From Glutinoglossum americanum (Eukaryota > Ascomycota > Geoglossomycetes > Geoglossales > Geoglossaceae): a DNA stretch of 64,000 nt. This document shows, one piece after another, positions 1-10,792 of this stretch (positions are counted from its first letter, which is position 1; every line of letters begins with the position of its first letter). The notes beneath the pieces are model-generated. The model had not been told where the DNA came from. It did not search any database and saw nothing but the letters and a program-made list of their open reading frames with translations. Made by a program: the position numbers and the translations under genes. Location: assembly GCA_020080175.1 (NCBI GenBank), contig JAGHQL010000031.1:1-64000 (forward strand), read 5' to 3'.

Positions 1-433
1 GAAAAGCTAGGCCGAATGTAGTAATTAGAAAGTCTGAGGATCACGAAAAGTTCACCGCTCGGTGATATTCACCGCTTACTGATAAGCGACGTTACTTCTT
101 TTCTTTTCTTTTCCCTCATCCTCATCGTTATCTTGTTTAAAGTCCATACCCCCTAACCCTCCCCTCCCCCCCCCAAAAAAAAAAAAAGAAAAAGAGAAAC
201 AGTATGCCGCACTATGCTTATTGCTCGATCGAGCTAGAAAGAAGGAAAGAGGGAAAGAAGAGGGGAATCCCTCAGATAGCCGCGAGGAACCCCGCGCCTG
301 ATGCCCGATGCCATGCCATACCACTTAACAATCATAAGTGAAACAACGGTAGGAGTAAACCAGACTCTACAATATCAATACCAGAACAACCTCCCGACCA
401 ACCATCTAGACAAAGTGCAAAACCGAAACCCCT
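1..433. other. 3' flank of the DUF3074 gene, no gene seen
   Basis: No supportable coding region. It holds a C-rich then A-rich homopolymer block around 165-190 (a run of about 13 A) and C/T-rich sequence reading into the 3' end of the minus-strand gene that stops at 434. Confidence 0.6.
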
Positions 434-1565
434 TCACTCCCCCCCACCACCCGTCCTCTCCTCCGATTCCTCCAGCTCCTCCTCCCCCTTCCCCATTCTC
501 CTCCTACCCCCCACCCACCCCAAAAATAACCCCACGTCCTTCGCGATAACCCCCGGAATCTTCCCCTTCTGCACCACCATCGGTAGCCATCCGCACGCAT
601 TGCTAGCTGTGCACATGAGCCACTCCACCACCCCCCCATCCGCCTCCTGCCCGCTGCCCCCTTCCACGCCGCCTAGAACCCTAACCCTCTCCACCGCTAC
701 ATATTTCGCCACGACGGCAGAGGCGCTGTATGACGGGATGGCGCTTTCGGGGAGGAGATGCGTGTCCTTGAGGGGCAAGGAGATGACGAGGAATTCCGAG
801 GGGGAGGTCTTGGCGGCGATTAGGAGGATCGGGAAGATTCGGGAGGAGAGGCCCGGGGGGAGGCCGTGGCAGATTTCGTAGACTGAGGGCCCGAGGGGTT
901 GGGTTAGTGAGGGTATGCGCGTGCGTACAAGGGGGAACTAAGAATTGGGAATTTTGCGTACTACTCATGCTCACATCCGCCCACCTGTCCCCCGCCCCCT
1001 CCCACGCCACCAGCTTCCTAACCCACTTAATCCCTGGCGTATACTCCGCCTCATTCTCCGCATGATTCTCCTTAAGCCCCTCCTCGAACTCGCCAAAACT
1101 CGCCGTTCCCTCCCCCTTCAGATTCTCATGAACAGACCGCCTCGCAAACCAGTATTCCGTCTCCTCCTTAGGATCAATAGGGGGAGAATGAGCGTCAGAC
1201 GCGGAACTGTTTGTGCCCGTGACGGGAACGTGGAATTCATCCGGACGCAGCTTGCGAGCATAGATACGCACGTCAATCCCGTCGACTTTCTTCACGGATT
1301 TGGGTCTCCAGGACGAGCTGCTTCGAGTCGGGCGCTTGGAGGTTGGGTTTTGGGGGGGTGCGTCGTGCGGGTCCGAGGGAATGACTCTCGAGGTGAAATG
1401 GAGGGCTTGTCGGAGGACTTCACTGAGGAATTGGTCTAACGTTGGGCGTTGGTGGGTACTGGGAGCGATGCCTGCGAAGGCCGGATGCCATGGAATGGTG
1501 TCGTCCTTGATCGAGCGGGGGGCCAGGCGGATGAGTCGCTTTACGGGTCGGAAGCCGGCTTGCAT
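434..1565 (-). CDS. DUF3074 (START-like) domain protein
   Basis: Two exons, 1565-965 and 882-434, joined by an 82-bp intron (donor GTAGTA, acceptor CTCAG) in phase 1, giving 349 aa. The N-terminal half (LIRLAPRSIKDD, then a run containing DQFLSEVLRQAL) and the block EYWFARRSVHEN are typical of fungal DUF3074 proteins; after the join IYEICHGLPPGLSSRIFP continues the domain, and VVEWLMCTASNACGW lies near its end. DUF3074 is a START-like fold, expected to bind a hydrophobic ligand; no biochemical role is known to me. The tail after about residue 325 is Glu/Gly-rich and low complexity. A different GTGAGC donor 10 nt upstream gives the wrong phase and was not used. No signal peptide or membrane segment is evident. 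The start is the first ATG of the open frame and could lie further downstream. Confidence 0.8.
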
Positions 1566-2499
1566 CGTTGCGGGTCGAGGGGGTTACGGGGAGTAGCTGG
1601 GACTGAATGGAACAAAACGAAGGTTCAGGTATTAATACAGGCAGAATGCCTTTTCTCCGGGAAAGTAATGGAATCGAATTGAGAAAGAGCAGAAGGAGCA
1701 GGAGAGGAGGAGGAGGAGAGAGGAAAGAGCGTAGAAGAAGAAGCCATTGTGCGTGCCCGCGTACTTTCTGTATCAGGATGCTCGGAAGCGACGTAGGCCG
1801 AGACTCGTTCCACGCTAAGCTTTTGGTTAAGCCGCTGGCCAAGCCGCTGGTTAAGCCGCTGGTTAAGCCGTTGGTCAAGGCTTCCAGCTAAGCTTTCAGT
1901 TAAGCTTTCAGTTAAGCTTTTTAACTAAAGACCCTCTGCGCAGCCCTCATACGTACCTCTCGTACCCCCACGTCTCCCATCTACATGTATTTCCCAATTT
2001 GTTTACTTTCGCAATCTACATCCTCCCTCGAGAGTCGTTTCCCAAGAGAGGTCGTTATACCGGGCATGTTTTCCGGCGCGTATCGAGCGAACTAGTTTAG
2101 TTTATTTTTTAAAACGAGTCGCCGTGGTTGGGGTGGTGGCGATGGACGTTTTCTTTTTACTGCTTTGCATTGCGCTCGTTCGAATCAAGCGCTGACCCTA
2201 TCGGTCTTACACTTTGAATATATCATCTCGTTGTCTCGGGAGATGACCCGACAAATGCTCAAGAACATAAAGTTACAATAGCCCTCTGAGTCATCTCAGA
2301 ATGTTAATCCAATGACCTCAGTTCCCAACCAAAGGATCTCTTGGCATTGGTGCGTCCGCTTTACAAGGCCTAGCACGTATGTTCATATCCACGCCTCCCT
2401 GACCGCGACACAGCCTTCCTTAGGCCGGTCTGACTACCGCTGCCTCGGGTGCCGTGGTGCCGTTTGTGCCGTATATATATCCCCATCACCCTCTTAGGT
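1566..2499. other. Intergenic stretch with a 12-bp tandem repeat
   Basis: Upstream region of the DUF3074 gene and 3' flank of the zinc-finger gene, both on the minus strand. Apart from a purine-rich block (about 1680-1745) and the tandem repeat at 1818-1921 nothing coding is supported. Confidence 0.5.
1818..1921. repeat. Tandem 12-bp minisatellite, GGTTAAGCCGCT-type
   Basis: About five imperfect copies of GGTTAAGCCGCT run from about 1823 to 1880, followed by three copies of a related AAGCTTTCAGTT unit to about 1921. It lies some 250 bp upstream of the DUF3074 start codon. On the plus strand the unit would encode a KPLV tetrapeptide repeat, but the surrounding frame is short and not convincing as a gene. 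Confidence 0.8.
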
Positions 2500-3265
2500 T
2501 CACCCAACGCTTCCTGCCGATGGAGAAGAAGACGACGTCGCAGGGCCACCATGCTTCCTAGCCAGATGCCTTGCCAGGTTGTCCTTCCTCGTAAATGCGC
2601 GGTCCAATGAATACTCGCAGTCCGGATAAGGACACGGATACTCGTTCGTTTGGAAGACCCCCTTATGCACGCTGTTCTTGTGGCGGTTTAGATCCTTCTC
2701 GAGACTGAAGGAGGAGGAACAGTCTCGAAGAGGGCATTGGAAGGGTTTAAGGTGGCATTTTGCGTGTTTCCTGTTCGTTTGTTGTCTGTTAGTATCGCTG
2801 AAGAGCCTTGTAGGGGTCGGGGAGAGATCGCTTGAGAGAAAAAGAAAATTCATACTTCAGATCGCACTTCCTGGCATATGATTTAGGACAATCAAAGCAT
2901 AGGAAAGGCCGATCACTCTGTAGGTGCCCACCCATAGGGCTATTTTCCACCGAGGCCTCCGCTGAATCCGCAACATCTGTAGATTCCCCCCCATGCATGC
3001 TGTGGTCATCCCCCGGTATCCCTGTGGGTTGGTGTTCCGAGTGTTCCGGTAAGGCATGTATCCAGGTTCCTAGATGCGTATCAGTTGTCTGCGGGGGTGC
3101 GGCCGGAGCTAATTTGTTTGTCAGCTATGTAACCGTAGGGAGGCCAAAAACATAGGTGGGAATGCAATATCCGAAACTGAGTCTCATACCAATAAACGAG
3201 CCCGGTTGTGGTTCAGTAACACTATTAGGGGATATGCCCCTTGGTAGGGGCCCATCCACGTCCAT
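2500..3265 (-). CDS. C2H2 zinc-finger protein (three fingers)
   Basis: Exons 3265-3190, 3108-2856 and 2770-2500 (introns 81 and 85 bp, both in phase) give 199 aa. Finger 1 is created by the second splice: CFDCPKSYARKCDLK joins KHAKCH. Finger 2 is CPLRDC ending HKNSVH, and finger 3 CPYPDC...HLARKH carries a longer loop. The rest is acidic and Ser/Pro-rich, as in fungal transcription factors; nuclear DNA binding is the family expectation. The ATG used (MDVDGPLP) is internal to a frame that stays open upstream to 3366 without another ATG, so the real 5' end is uncertain. An acceptor at 3368-3367 would let the upstream membrane-protein ORF splice into this frame (see findings). The target is unknown. 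Confidence 0.7.
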
Positions 3266-3393
3266 CGCGTTATTCAGCTGTGCCTGGACAACTGAAATCG
3301 GACTCTGATTAAGAGCATTCGTGAGCCATTCGGCATCATCTAGAGCAACCCCGGCGCCATCTGGATCTGCGTCATGCTCTTTAGCGCTTGCTG

Positions 3394-4044
3394 TTAGCAG
3401 CCTCCGAGTTTAGAGGCAAGTGGGGGCCAACTAGGTGGCCTACCTCGGTAGATGTAATGTGATGGAGGCGCTGGGCCATCATCCGTCCAGGGTACCGCCG
3501 AGCCCGTTGGAGGCTCCAACTCCTCGGTGAGTTTGGTAGGCTTGTACAGCGTCGCATCTATGCCGTCTTCTGGCTCCGATCGAACCTCCCGGTCATCCTC
3601 ACGGGGCTTCCAGCCTCCAGGTGCCACCTCTTGGTTCCACTCCTCCTCTCGAACATCGGTATAAAGCGGGTAGCTTGTTCTGTCAGGGGACTTCCTGCTC
3701 GATATTTTATTCTTCAATAGCCTTGGTTCGCCTAGCGGCCCTTCATGGTGTGGTGGTGCGAGCTCGACACATTCCACAGGAAGCGGGAGACTGCTTTCCA
3801 GCTCTACTCGATTAACTGGAGTATACTGGTGCCCCACGGGCCAATGCCCCTCGGCCACGCCCCGGGGACTGGCGATCTCTTGAATCGACGAAGCTTCGAG
3901 GTCTTTTTGCCGTAGATGTGCTTTTCGCTTTTCCTCACGAGACTGCACGAACAAGCAGACCATGCATGGGAAGCAGAAGATCCATGAGGTCGCGAAGCAG
4001 ATGGCCCGGCCCAAACCGCCGACGAAAGACCCCACCGTTGTCAT
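3394..4044 (-). CDS. Small hydrophobic-N-terminus protein, unknown family
   Basis: Single open frame of 216 aa starting MTTVGSFVGGLGRA. Residues 5-35 form one strongly hydrophobic, Cys-containing segment (AICFATSWIFCFPCMVCLFV), followed by a basic stretch (REEKRKAHLRQ) and a long acidic/Pro-rich hydrophilic tail; this suggests a single membrane anchor with a cytosolic tail. An upstream in-frame ATG at 4110 would add 22 residues, but a polypyrimidine/AG tract there looks like 5' UTR. Near the C-terminus a strong GTAGGC donor at 3443 lies 48 bp before the stop, so the frame may splice into the downstream zinc-finger gene rather than end here. I do not recognise the family. Confidence 0.5.
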   Translation of the reverse strand: MTTVGSFVGGLGRAICFATSWIFCFPCMVCLFVQSREEKRKAHLRQKDLEASSIQEIASPRGVAEGHWPVGHQYTPVNRVELESSLPLPVECVELAPPHHEGPLGEPRLLKNKISSRKSPDRTSYPLYTDVREEEWNQEVAPGGWKPREDDREVRSEPEDGIDATLYKPTKLTEELEPPTGSAVPWTDDGPAPPSHYIYRGRPPSWPPLASKLGGC

Positions 4045-4707
4045 GATTTGCAAGAAGACTAAAATTAAAGAGCGTGATGAAAGGAAGTAGTAGTATATCA
4101 GAGCGAACACGCAGCGTCTTTAAAGCAAAGCAAACGAGGGGTGGGGTAGTATAAGAAGGACACGAAGCCAAAAAGAGGGGTTGTTGAAGCACAAAAACGA
4201 ATGAACATGATTACGGATTGAAGCGGGCGGTGCTTCGAATATAAACCAACTCGCATATTGCACCCGGCTCCGTGAACCCCTAACCCTCCGCGTTGGGGGC
4301 TAAAAAGACGACGTTCTCGGCTATCCGACCAACGGGAGGGAGCAGTCGAGATGGGGGCCGAAGGGGCCAGGAGGGTCAGGAGGGCTGAGTTTATGCAGAC
4401 TGCGGCCCCGCCGGAATTCAACGTTCTATGACAATGCGTCGTACATAATTAGCACGCTCTAGCCTTGAGCGGTTATTGATTTGATGGCATATCTAACGAG
4501 AGCATGAAATCGCTCTCGGGTCGCGCGAACGCCGCACGAAGGACATCGCTTAGACGACTACAGACGAGACAGCCGACTAAAAGGAGGATTCCAGTTGCAG
4601 ATGCGGCCTAAATCAACATGCTACAGCCCACATAGCCCACAATCTACTATAGTAGGAATTCCAAAGGCAAAAATACATGGTGCACCTTCTCTCTAGCCAG
4701 AGAGAAA
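4045..4707. other. Intergenic, nothing supported
   Basis: Upstream flank of the membrane-protein ORF and 3' flank of the transporter gene, both minus strand. Only short shadow frames; no RNA gene or repeat recognised. Confidence 0.5.
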
Positions 4708-6863
4708 TTAATACAAATGTGTCAATTTTAGGATATTATATCGGTAGAAAAATGACCTGTTCCGCTTCCCGAAGATATCTGCAAAGGATTCTCAGCGACG
4801 ATTTCATCACGCCTAAATCGATGGCTCTAATTAGGGGCGGAGGGTAAACTTACACATAGGTATCGTAAGCAGGCAGACAACGAGCTGGACGCTGGCGATA
4901 ATGTGAAACGTCTTGGTTATCCCAAACTTCAAAAGCCAGCCGTACGCACTCCAGGTGAGTCCGAAACTGAAGAAGTTCTTGAACATCAAGAGGCACGTGA
5001 AGGCTTCCACCGCGATTTCTCCTATTGGTATGTCAGCGAACCTGCTGTTACCTTTCATTGAGAGACCCATTATAGGGGAAGGACATACGGTGGGCATCGA
5101 CAATGTATAACGCGCTCGTCACGGCACCCAGTACCATCCCCATAACCTCCAACGCAAAAAAGAAATCAGGTATGAACCACCCGTACTTGGCAGTATTGTT
5201 TGAAGTGATTCCGAATCCGTACAATCCAGCACACCCGACAATCATCTGGGGAATGACCAGAATCATCCGGAACTCTGGTTCGTAAATCCCCTTGTTCATC
5301 CGGGTGAGTAGCTTGGCAGACCAGTCAGAGATCGCGCCAGCTAGAACAAAGCCCAGAACCGCGCCTATAAAAGCGCCAGAGTAGAGGTAGCCGGTTTCAG
5401 CCTCATTGAAGAAAAGAGGGGGCCCAAGGAAGATAGCAGCGAGAACAATGCCCATTAGAACTGTCCAACCGATAAGAGTCCCTTGGATAAGACAGGCCTT
5501 ATTTCAAATGTCAGCTCCACGGCCTAGCCAACGAATGCCAGCAGACAAAATCACTTACCCATAGGACAGCTGGATGGAAGAATAAAGGAAATGGTCTGAG
5601 CAGTAGCTTGAAGAAACTCTCATCCGTCTTCCGGCCATTGAATGGCAGCAAGCTCTTTGCAAAGCTCACCTTCTCAGGGGGGGCACCTTGGTTTAGGTCT
5701 TTCTGCTTCTCAAGTGACGCTTCGCCAGGTTGAGTCAGGCGCTTTTGCTCTATATCCTCTTGAGGTCCCCCGAGTGACTCGTTGCGAGGAGTGTTCTGAC
5801 CACCGGGCGAATCACGCATTTCAGGTGTTCCCTCGAACTGCTGCTGACGATGGAAGTCATCCGTCGAAGCAATGTCAGTGTTGAGACGAGCTTCCCGTTT
5901 AAAAGACGTCTCTGGTACAAGGAAGAAGACCATAGGTAGGACGACTCCAGAAAATATGGCGACAAAGTAGAAAGGCCAAGGCCAGCCTAGAGAGTGCGTC
6001 ATCTTGCCAACGATGACCGGTGTGAAAAATGCCCCACCGAAGAGAGAGAGGTTTGAAAGTGCCATGCGTTTGCCACGTTGCTAACATAATTCATGTTAGG
6101 TGTATTCTAGCTGATATAAAAGTCCATACTCGCGTTGGTGCCAGCGAATTACTTACGTGCACGAAATACAAATCGCCAACACTAGCATTTACTAATGCCT
6201 CAAATGGAGCCACAGCCACTCCTTGAATAATGCGAGCCCACAAAAGGCTACTATAACTCCTGCTTCGCCCTGCCCAGGCACTGCCGACGATCAGGAGAAC
6301 GGACCCGAGCAAGTAGAGATGTCTTTTCCCCCATACTCTCGCCGATGCGACGAAGAGCACGCCTGCAACACCACAGCCGCAGAGATGGTAGCCGGTGAGG
6401 AGGGCGATTTGGGTAAAGTCTCTACGGAAATAGAGTGTGAAGGTTAGAGTGTTTGCCGCAAGAATCGGACCCAGAGTAGCAGCCATGACAGATGCCACGG
6501 ATAAGACGACTAGGATGAGATCCCGCTTCCATAAAGGCCAGTTCTACAGCGTTATGCAACAGTTAGCAAAACTGCGAGTTAACATCATCTTGCGGAAAGG
6601 CGTGTCAGACGGAGATCGGACATACCAGAGGGTCATTCGGGTCGTCGCTGGGTTGTGGCACTAGAATGATCGGAACGGATCCGCGACGGTCATATTTCAG
6701 TTCCAGGCTCGTGTTAGATACTTGAGGTCTACTCTCGTCATCAAGGACGTAGCAAGTTCCTGTAAGACATGTTCTTCAGCTGGGTTCATCATGGCGTGAC
6801 CAACAGATGAAGCTCACCAGGAACGTGCTCAAGTTCCGTGTCTTGAAGTATCCCTAACCCCAT
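4708..6863 (-). CDS. MFS transporter, HOL1-like (DHA1 family)
   Basis: Seven exons: 6863-6818, 6759-6626, 6543-6157, 6080-5559, 5497-5089, 5021-4854, 4778-4708; every join keeps phase and gives 578 aa. The N-terminus MGLGILQDTELEHVPG and PQPSDDPNDPLNWP, the central WPFYFVAIFSGV/PETSF block and the loop IYEPEFRM are hallmarks of fungal HOL1-type carriers. About 12 membrane segments are expected, with a long charged cytosolic loop between segments 6 and 7 (roughly residues 215-310). HOL1 in yeast is a plasma-membrane polyamine/cation permease; substrate here is inferred only from family. The last exon was found because an open frame running past a GTAAGT donor at 4853 ends in non-family sequence, whereas splicing to a TTTGCAG acceptor gives the expected YIFGKRNRSFFYRYN tail. 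Confidence 0.9.
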
Positions 6864-7971
6864 GTTTGACGATTTCTTGATGGTGTAAACAGCTCTCCTT
6901 TTACGCTGCTGAGATCAAGGCATGCGCATCGCAGTTTATGGTTCGGTCCAGGATCATGCGATTCTCAGGTCCTTCGCCAGTTTTATAGGTATCTGAGACA
7001 CCCCTCAAAGCACGGCAACTGCCGTAAAGGCAAAGCCTGGAACACGTACATCTAACGTGTCGAACAACGAGCACGGATTGGTGGTAACTTGCTTCGGGCA
7101 CTTTTAAAACTAATTTTCGTTATTCGACCGTCGTGCTCATGGTGCATAAAATATTTCCGGAGCGTGTATTGGCTGTCCATGGCAGATGAACGGTGTCCTT
7201 TGATTTAGTTATTCTTACCGAGAAAATAGTAGGGACAAGATTCAGCCAAAGAAACGCGTTTCGGCAGGAGGTGATGGTACGTGCCAAGATCCCCACGATA
7301 TGGCAACGGAGCACATGTGGAATGGCTGTGGAATAATCACTTTACGACATCCGAAACCTCCTCGGACCAAATCGCCACCGTCCTTAGGAAAATAATTCTT
7401 TCCACAACCAAAGTCGGAGGAGCCGATTAATTACAAAAGCAGTCTCTGTACTCCATACCAATGTTGGCCACTCACTAGAAAGCTGCTCCAAGGGGCATTT
7501 TTGCCGTGAGTTGTTGCGTGGTAAAAGTTGGTAGGGACCGTCGCTTGGGCAACGTAGTCATAATGGCACAGTGTCGCTCGCATATAAATTCAATTCTCCG
7601 TACACCCGTATATTCTCCAGCCGTTGACCCTCCGTATTAAGCTATTTCAGATCTAGATAAACAGATTTTAATGTGAGATCCCACCGTAAAGAGATTGGCT
7701 GACGGAGAACCGCTCTCAGCCACTGGCTCCTGAATGAACCAGGTTTAAGGATCGGATGGAGGCTGACGGACCGACAGGGGTCGTCTCCTTTGAAGGCAAA
7801 CATTTTTCCCGTTTTTCGGAACTTAAATAGATCGCTCGAATCCACGACTACATACCATAGCCGTCCTTCTGAATTCAACGTATTTCGTTAGGATAACAGC
7901 TTTCCGGACTAAGGACAATCACTCTCTCTAATTCCAGTACATACTTTGACTTCTCAATTCGATCTTTCAAG
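6864..7971. other. Divergent promoter region, HOL1-like / CFEM genes
   Basis: About 1.1 kb between the two divergent start codons. It contains only short, unconvincing frames (the longest 78 codons on the minus strand at 7642-7878). No repeat or RNA gene recognised. Confidence 0.5.
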
Positions 7972-8835
7972 ATGAAATTTATCGCATCCGTAATTCTCGC
8001 GATGCTTACGCCTCTGGCTCTGGGTCAGTCGCTTGCAGATATTCCCACCTGTGCTGTACGTATCAACCCCATACCCACTTTCTTAATTCTTATCTGCTGT
8101 CTTGAGGACATTGGCAGATATTGAAGTTTCTGGCTGTGTCGCTCTCTATCCAATCTACAAATGAGATATTACCCGCTTAGTCAAGACTAACTTCCATTGT
8201 AGCAACCCTGCGTCTCAGACAGTCTCAGCTCCACGGGCTGTAATACCATTGACATAAAGTGCATCTGCAGCGCAAGTTCATTTATCTCTCACATATCGTG
8301 CTGCATCAAGACGAAGTGCTCTTCAGACGACCAAGCAAGTGAGTCTCCGGTTATCACTCTGGCATTGTAATATCTATTAATTATTTCAAGAAACTATCAA
8401 ATTTGCTTCCGATATTTGCGCTAGGTGCGTAGAGGACATACCCCTACTCTCCTAATTCATAATTAAACGTTTGAGCAGCGTCGGAGTGACCACACCCACC
8501 GATATCGATTCCGCTTGCGCTGCCGCTAGTGGCACCCCCTCAACCTCCGCACCTCGGTCATCTACCCCCCCACCTGACCCAGCTGGTGCGCCAACTGGTA
8601 GCTCTCGAAGCTACCTGGCCACCACGAAACCTACGGGTAACGTCGTCCAAAACCAACCCCCCAAATCCATCACTAGCATTTTCGAATATTTATATGCTGA
8701 CAATAATTCACTTCAGGTACGGCAGCCTCGGGGGCGACCGCACAACCTACTACCGGCACCGGTGCCGCTGCTCGATTCGCTGCCTCTGGCTTAGGCTTTA
8801 TTGGCGCAGCTGCGGCTGCTTTAGCCCTGTTGTAG
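7972..8835 (+). CDS. CFEM-domain GPI-anchored secreted protein
   Basis: Five short exons (7972-8055, 8203-8338, 8391-8424, 8479-8636, 8717-8835) assemble to 176 aa. A signal peptide (MKFIASVILAMLTPLALG) is followed by a CFEM domain at about residues 20-90: PTCAQPC, then GC, the axial-ligand region TID, KCIC, SCC, KC and DIC, matching the eight-cysteine CFEM pattern including the Asp that coordinates haem iron in characterised members. A Ser/Thr/Pro-rich linker leads to a C-terminal hydrophobic tail (GFIGAAAAALALL) typical of GPI attachment. Characterised CFEM proteins act at the cell wall or outside the cell in haem-iron capture, adhesion or as effectors; which applies here is unknown. All joins have canonical donors and acceptors and agree in phase. 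Confidence 0.9.
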
Positions 8836-9494
8836 TTGACCTCAGATGCTATGTTAGATCGACAGGTCTCACTCTTAAAGAAAGTTGTGTAAATCTGTAG
8901 GGTTATAGTCATGATCTTGAGTGTGGCGAAGCGCTTGTCCGTCATTCTATCGCATCATCTCTGCCGCCTCTAAGGGGTAGAAATTCCCTTTTTAAAGTTT
9001 TAACTTTAACTTTTGTATCTACGATAGCTTCAAGCCCTTTAGACTCATACCAATAGTATTTAATAATCGATCACACCCACTTCAGAGTAACAGAATGTTG
9101 AGATTCACTCCTAAATCTCTGCAGACGAATAAATAACCTTGGGCGTAGCGACTAGATCTAGCAACGCAGCCCAGACAAGCTAGATTGTGGCACCTGTGGC
9201 TCTGGTCAATGTGTCTCGCCGGTGGCTCCGATGTCAGTCGTAATAGGAGACCAAACATAGTGTGGTAGACAATTTTTGCGCGATCGTTCAGCTTCCCTGT
9301 TCCTTGTTGGGGCCTCTTCTCTAACGGGCGTGGGCCAGTAGGGAGCCGGTTAGACCCAGTCGCAGAAGCTCTGGTGACTGGCTGACTGCTGCTCTATCGT
9401 GTAGCAGTGCCATTCCATGACGCGATCCCTAATCGCTAACAACTGGAACCAATTCCGGCAGCGTAGTCTCCAAACGGTATCCAGATAAGCCATT
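8836..9494. other. Convergent intergenic, nothing supported
   Basis: Lies between the 3' ends of the CFEM gene and the 89-aa secreted-protein gene. A short AT-rich block with repeated TTTAACTT-like units occurs near 8990-9015; otherwise nothing recognisable. Confidence 0.5.
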
Positions 9495-9833
9495 TCACAC
9501 CATCAATCCAGCTACAAGCACAGACAATCCGCCCACCACAACAGCTGCGAACTGTGGGCTCACCACGAACCGGCTTGGCGGAGATGCCATGGCAGGCGAG
9601 AGCATGAAGGTCGGCGCTGAGGACGCTATTGAATGGTGGGACTTAGCGTGGGGCCGCTATTTTAGAGAGCTGAAACTATGAACTTTAGGCTTACTCATCC
9701 GTTTGTAGTGGGCGTCAGCGTTGGGTTGTTGGTGCTGTTCTTTGGCGACGGTAACGGCGAGGAGGGAGAGGGTGAGGACGGATAGGAGAAAAAAGACGAG
9801 GGAGCTCTGCTTGCGGGGCGGTGGAGTTACCAT
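9495..9833 (-). CDS. Small secreted protein with GPI-like tail (89 aa)
   Basis: Exons 9833-9695 and 9625-9495, joined by a 69-bp intron (GTAAGC donor, AATAG acceptor, phase 1), give 89 aa. The N-terminus has a basic start then a long hydrophobic core (SSLVFFLLSVLTLSLLAVTVA), i.e. a signal peptide or anchor. After a short hydrophilic centre with no cysteine the chain ends in a second hydrophobic segment (AAVVVGGLSVLVAGLMV) directly at the stop, the layout of a GPI-attachment signal. It matches no family I know. It sits tail-to-tail with the CFEM gene, so the two form a pair of small cell-surface genes. A two-pass tiny membrane protein is an alternative reading. Confidence 0.55.
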
Positions 9834-10792
9834 TGTCGCCCTGGTTCAGCACTCTAAGGCGGGGAGGTACTTTGATCGTCGGATATTTCGTGGAAGCGTA
9901 TCGACGACGCAAATCGGGAATATCGTATTGTGCAGGATAGTGCGGCCTCTGGTTCACCCTTAACGCAAGGTAAATTAAGCTGCTATGAGTAATATCGGGC
10001 CCGTTTGAAGGAAGAGCGGTTAAAGGTGATTTATAAGAAATATTCGCCCAAGCAATAGGTTCGAAGTCGTTTCTCTTGCCGTGAAACAAGCATTCCAAAT
10101 GTTAAATTCTACACAATAAAACTCTGGGTAAGCCCGGCACACCGGGTCGGACAACGGCCCATCCATATATAAATATCGGGACCGCTGCTGACCACACGCA
10201 TGCCTTTGGAATTATAGGATAGATGGGATAGAACGTGCGGTCCACTAGGGTCTGGTGACTAAGAGTTCTTCGATCCGAGGTTACATGACTTGCGGACTAA
10301 CCACTCGGAGTCCGCCACCACCGACGACAAGGGTCGCACAACGGGGAGGATCGATCCGGCGGTTGGCTCTAGCCACGTTGGCGCTGCGAATTCCAATGAT
10401 ACATACGTGGGTCCCATAAGCTGTGGATATATTATGGGTACTTCTGCTTATTGCATAATGTTGTTTTTCTTCATCGTCAGCGGCTTGATTCCCCCCACCA
10501 GGTTTGCTCGTGTCCAGTTGTTGTTCCGATGTACCCCGCATCAACTTTAAGGTGCAACACGAGGTGTCTTTCGGATGGAGACATGTATGGACAATACCAG
10601 GCTGATGTGACAGGGTCGATTTAAGGTTTTCCTTTCGTTTCCTGCGTATCGGGGATCTATCCTAACTGACTAGCTCGATGAGAATAACTCAAGATGTGGG
10701 TCCCCCTAATGGGGCGGATAGGCGAACCTGTCACGAATAATCAAATATTTATATATGTATGCCCGTCACCATGGCATGATGTGGTCCATCAG
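9834..10792. other. Gene-poor stretch, nothing supported
   Basis: Upstream of the 89-aa gene. Overlapping frames of about 86 codons on both strands near 10281-10550 lack any family feature or plausible splice partner. No repeat recognised. Confidence 0.4.

Noticed and set aside
1607-1891. Plus-strand frame with KPLVKPLVKPLV repeat
   Set aside because: The peptide repeat is a translation of the 12-bp minisatellite; the frame has no start context, domain or splice partners.
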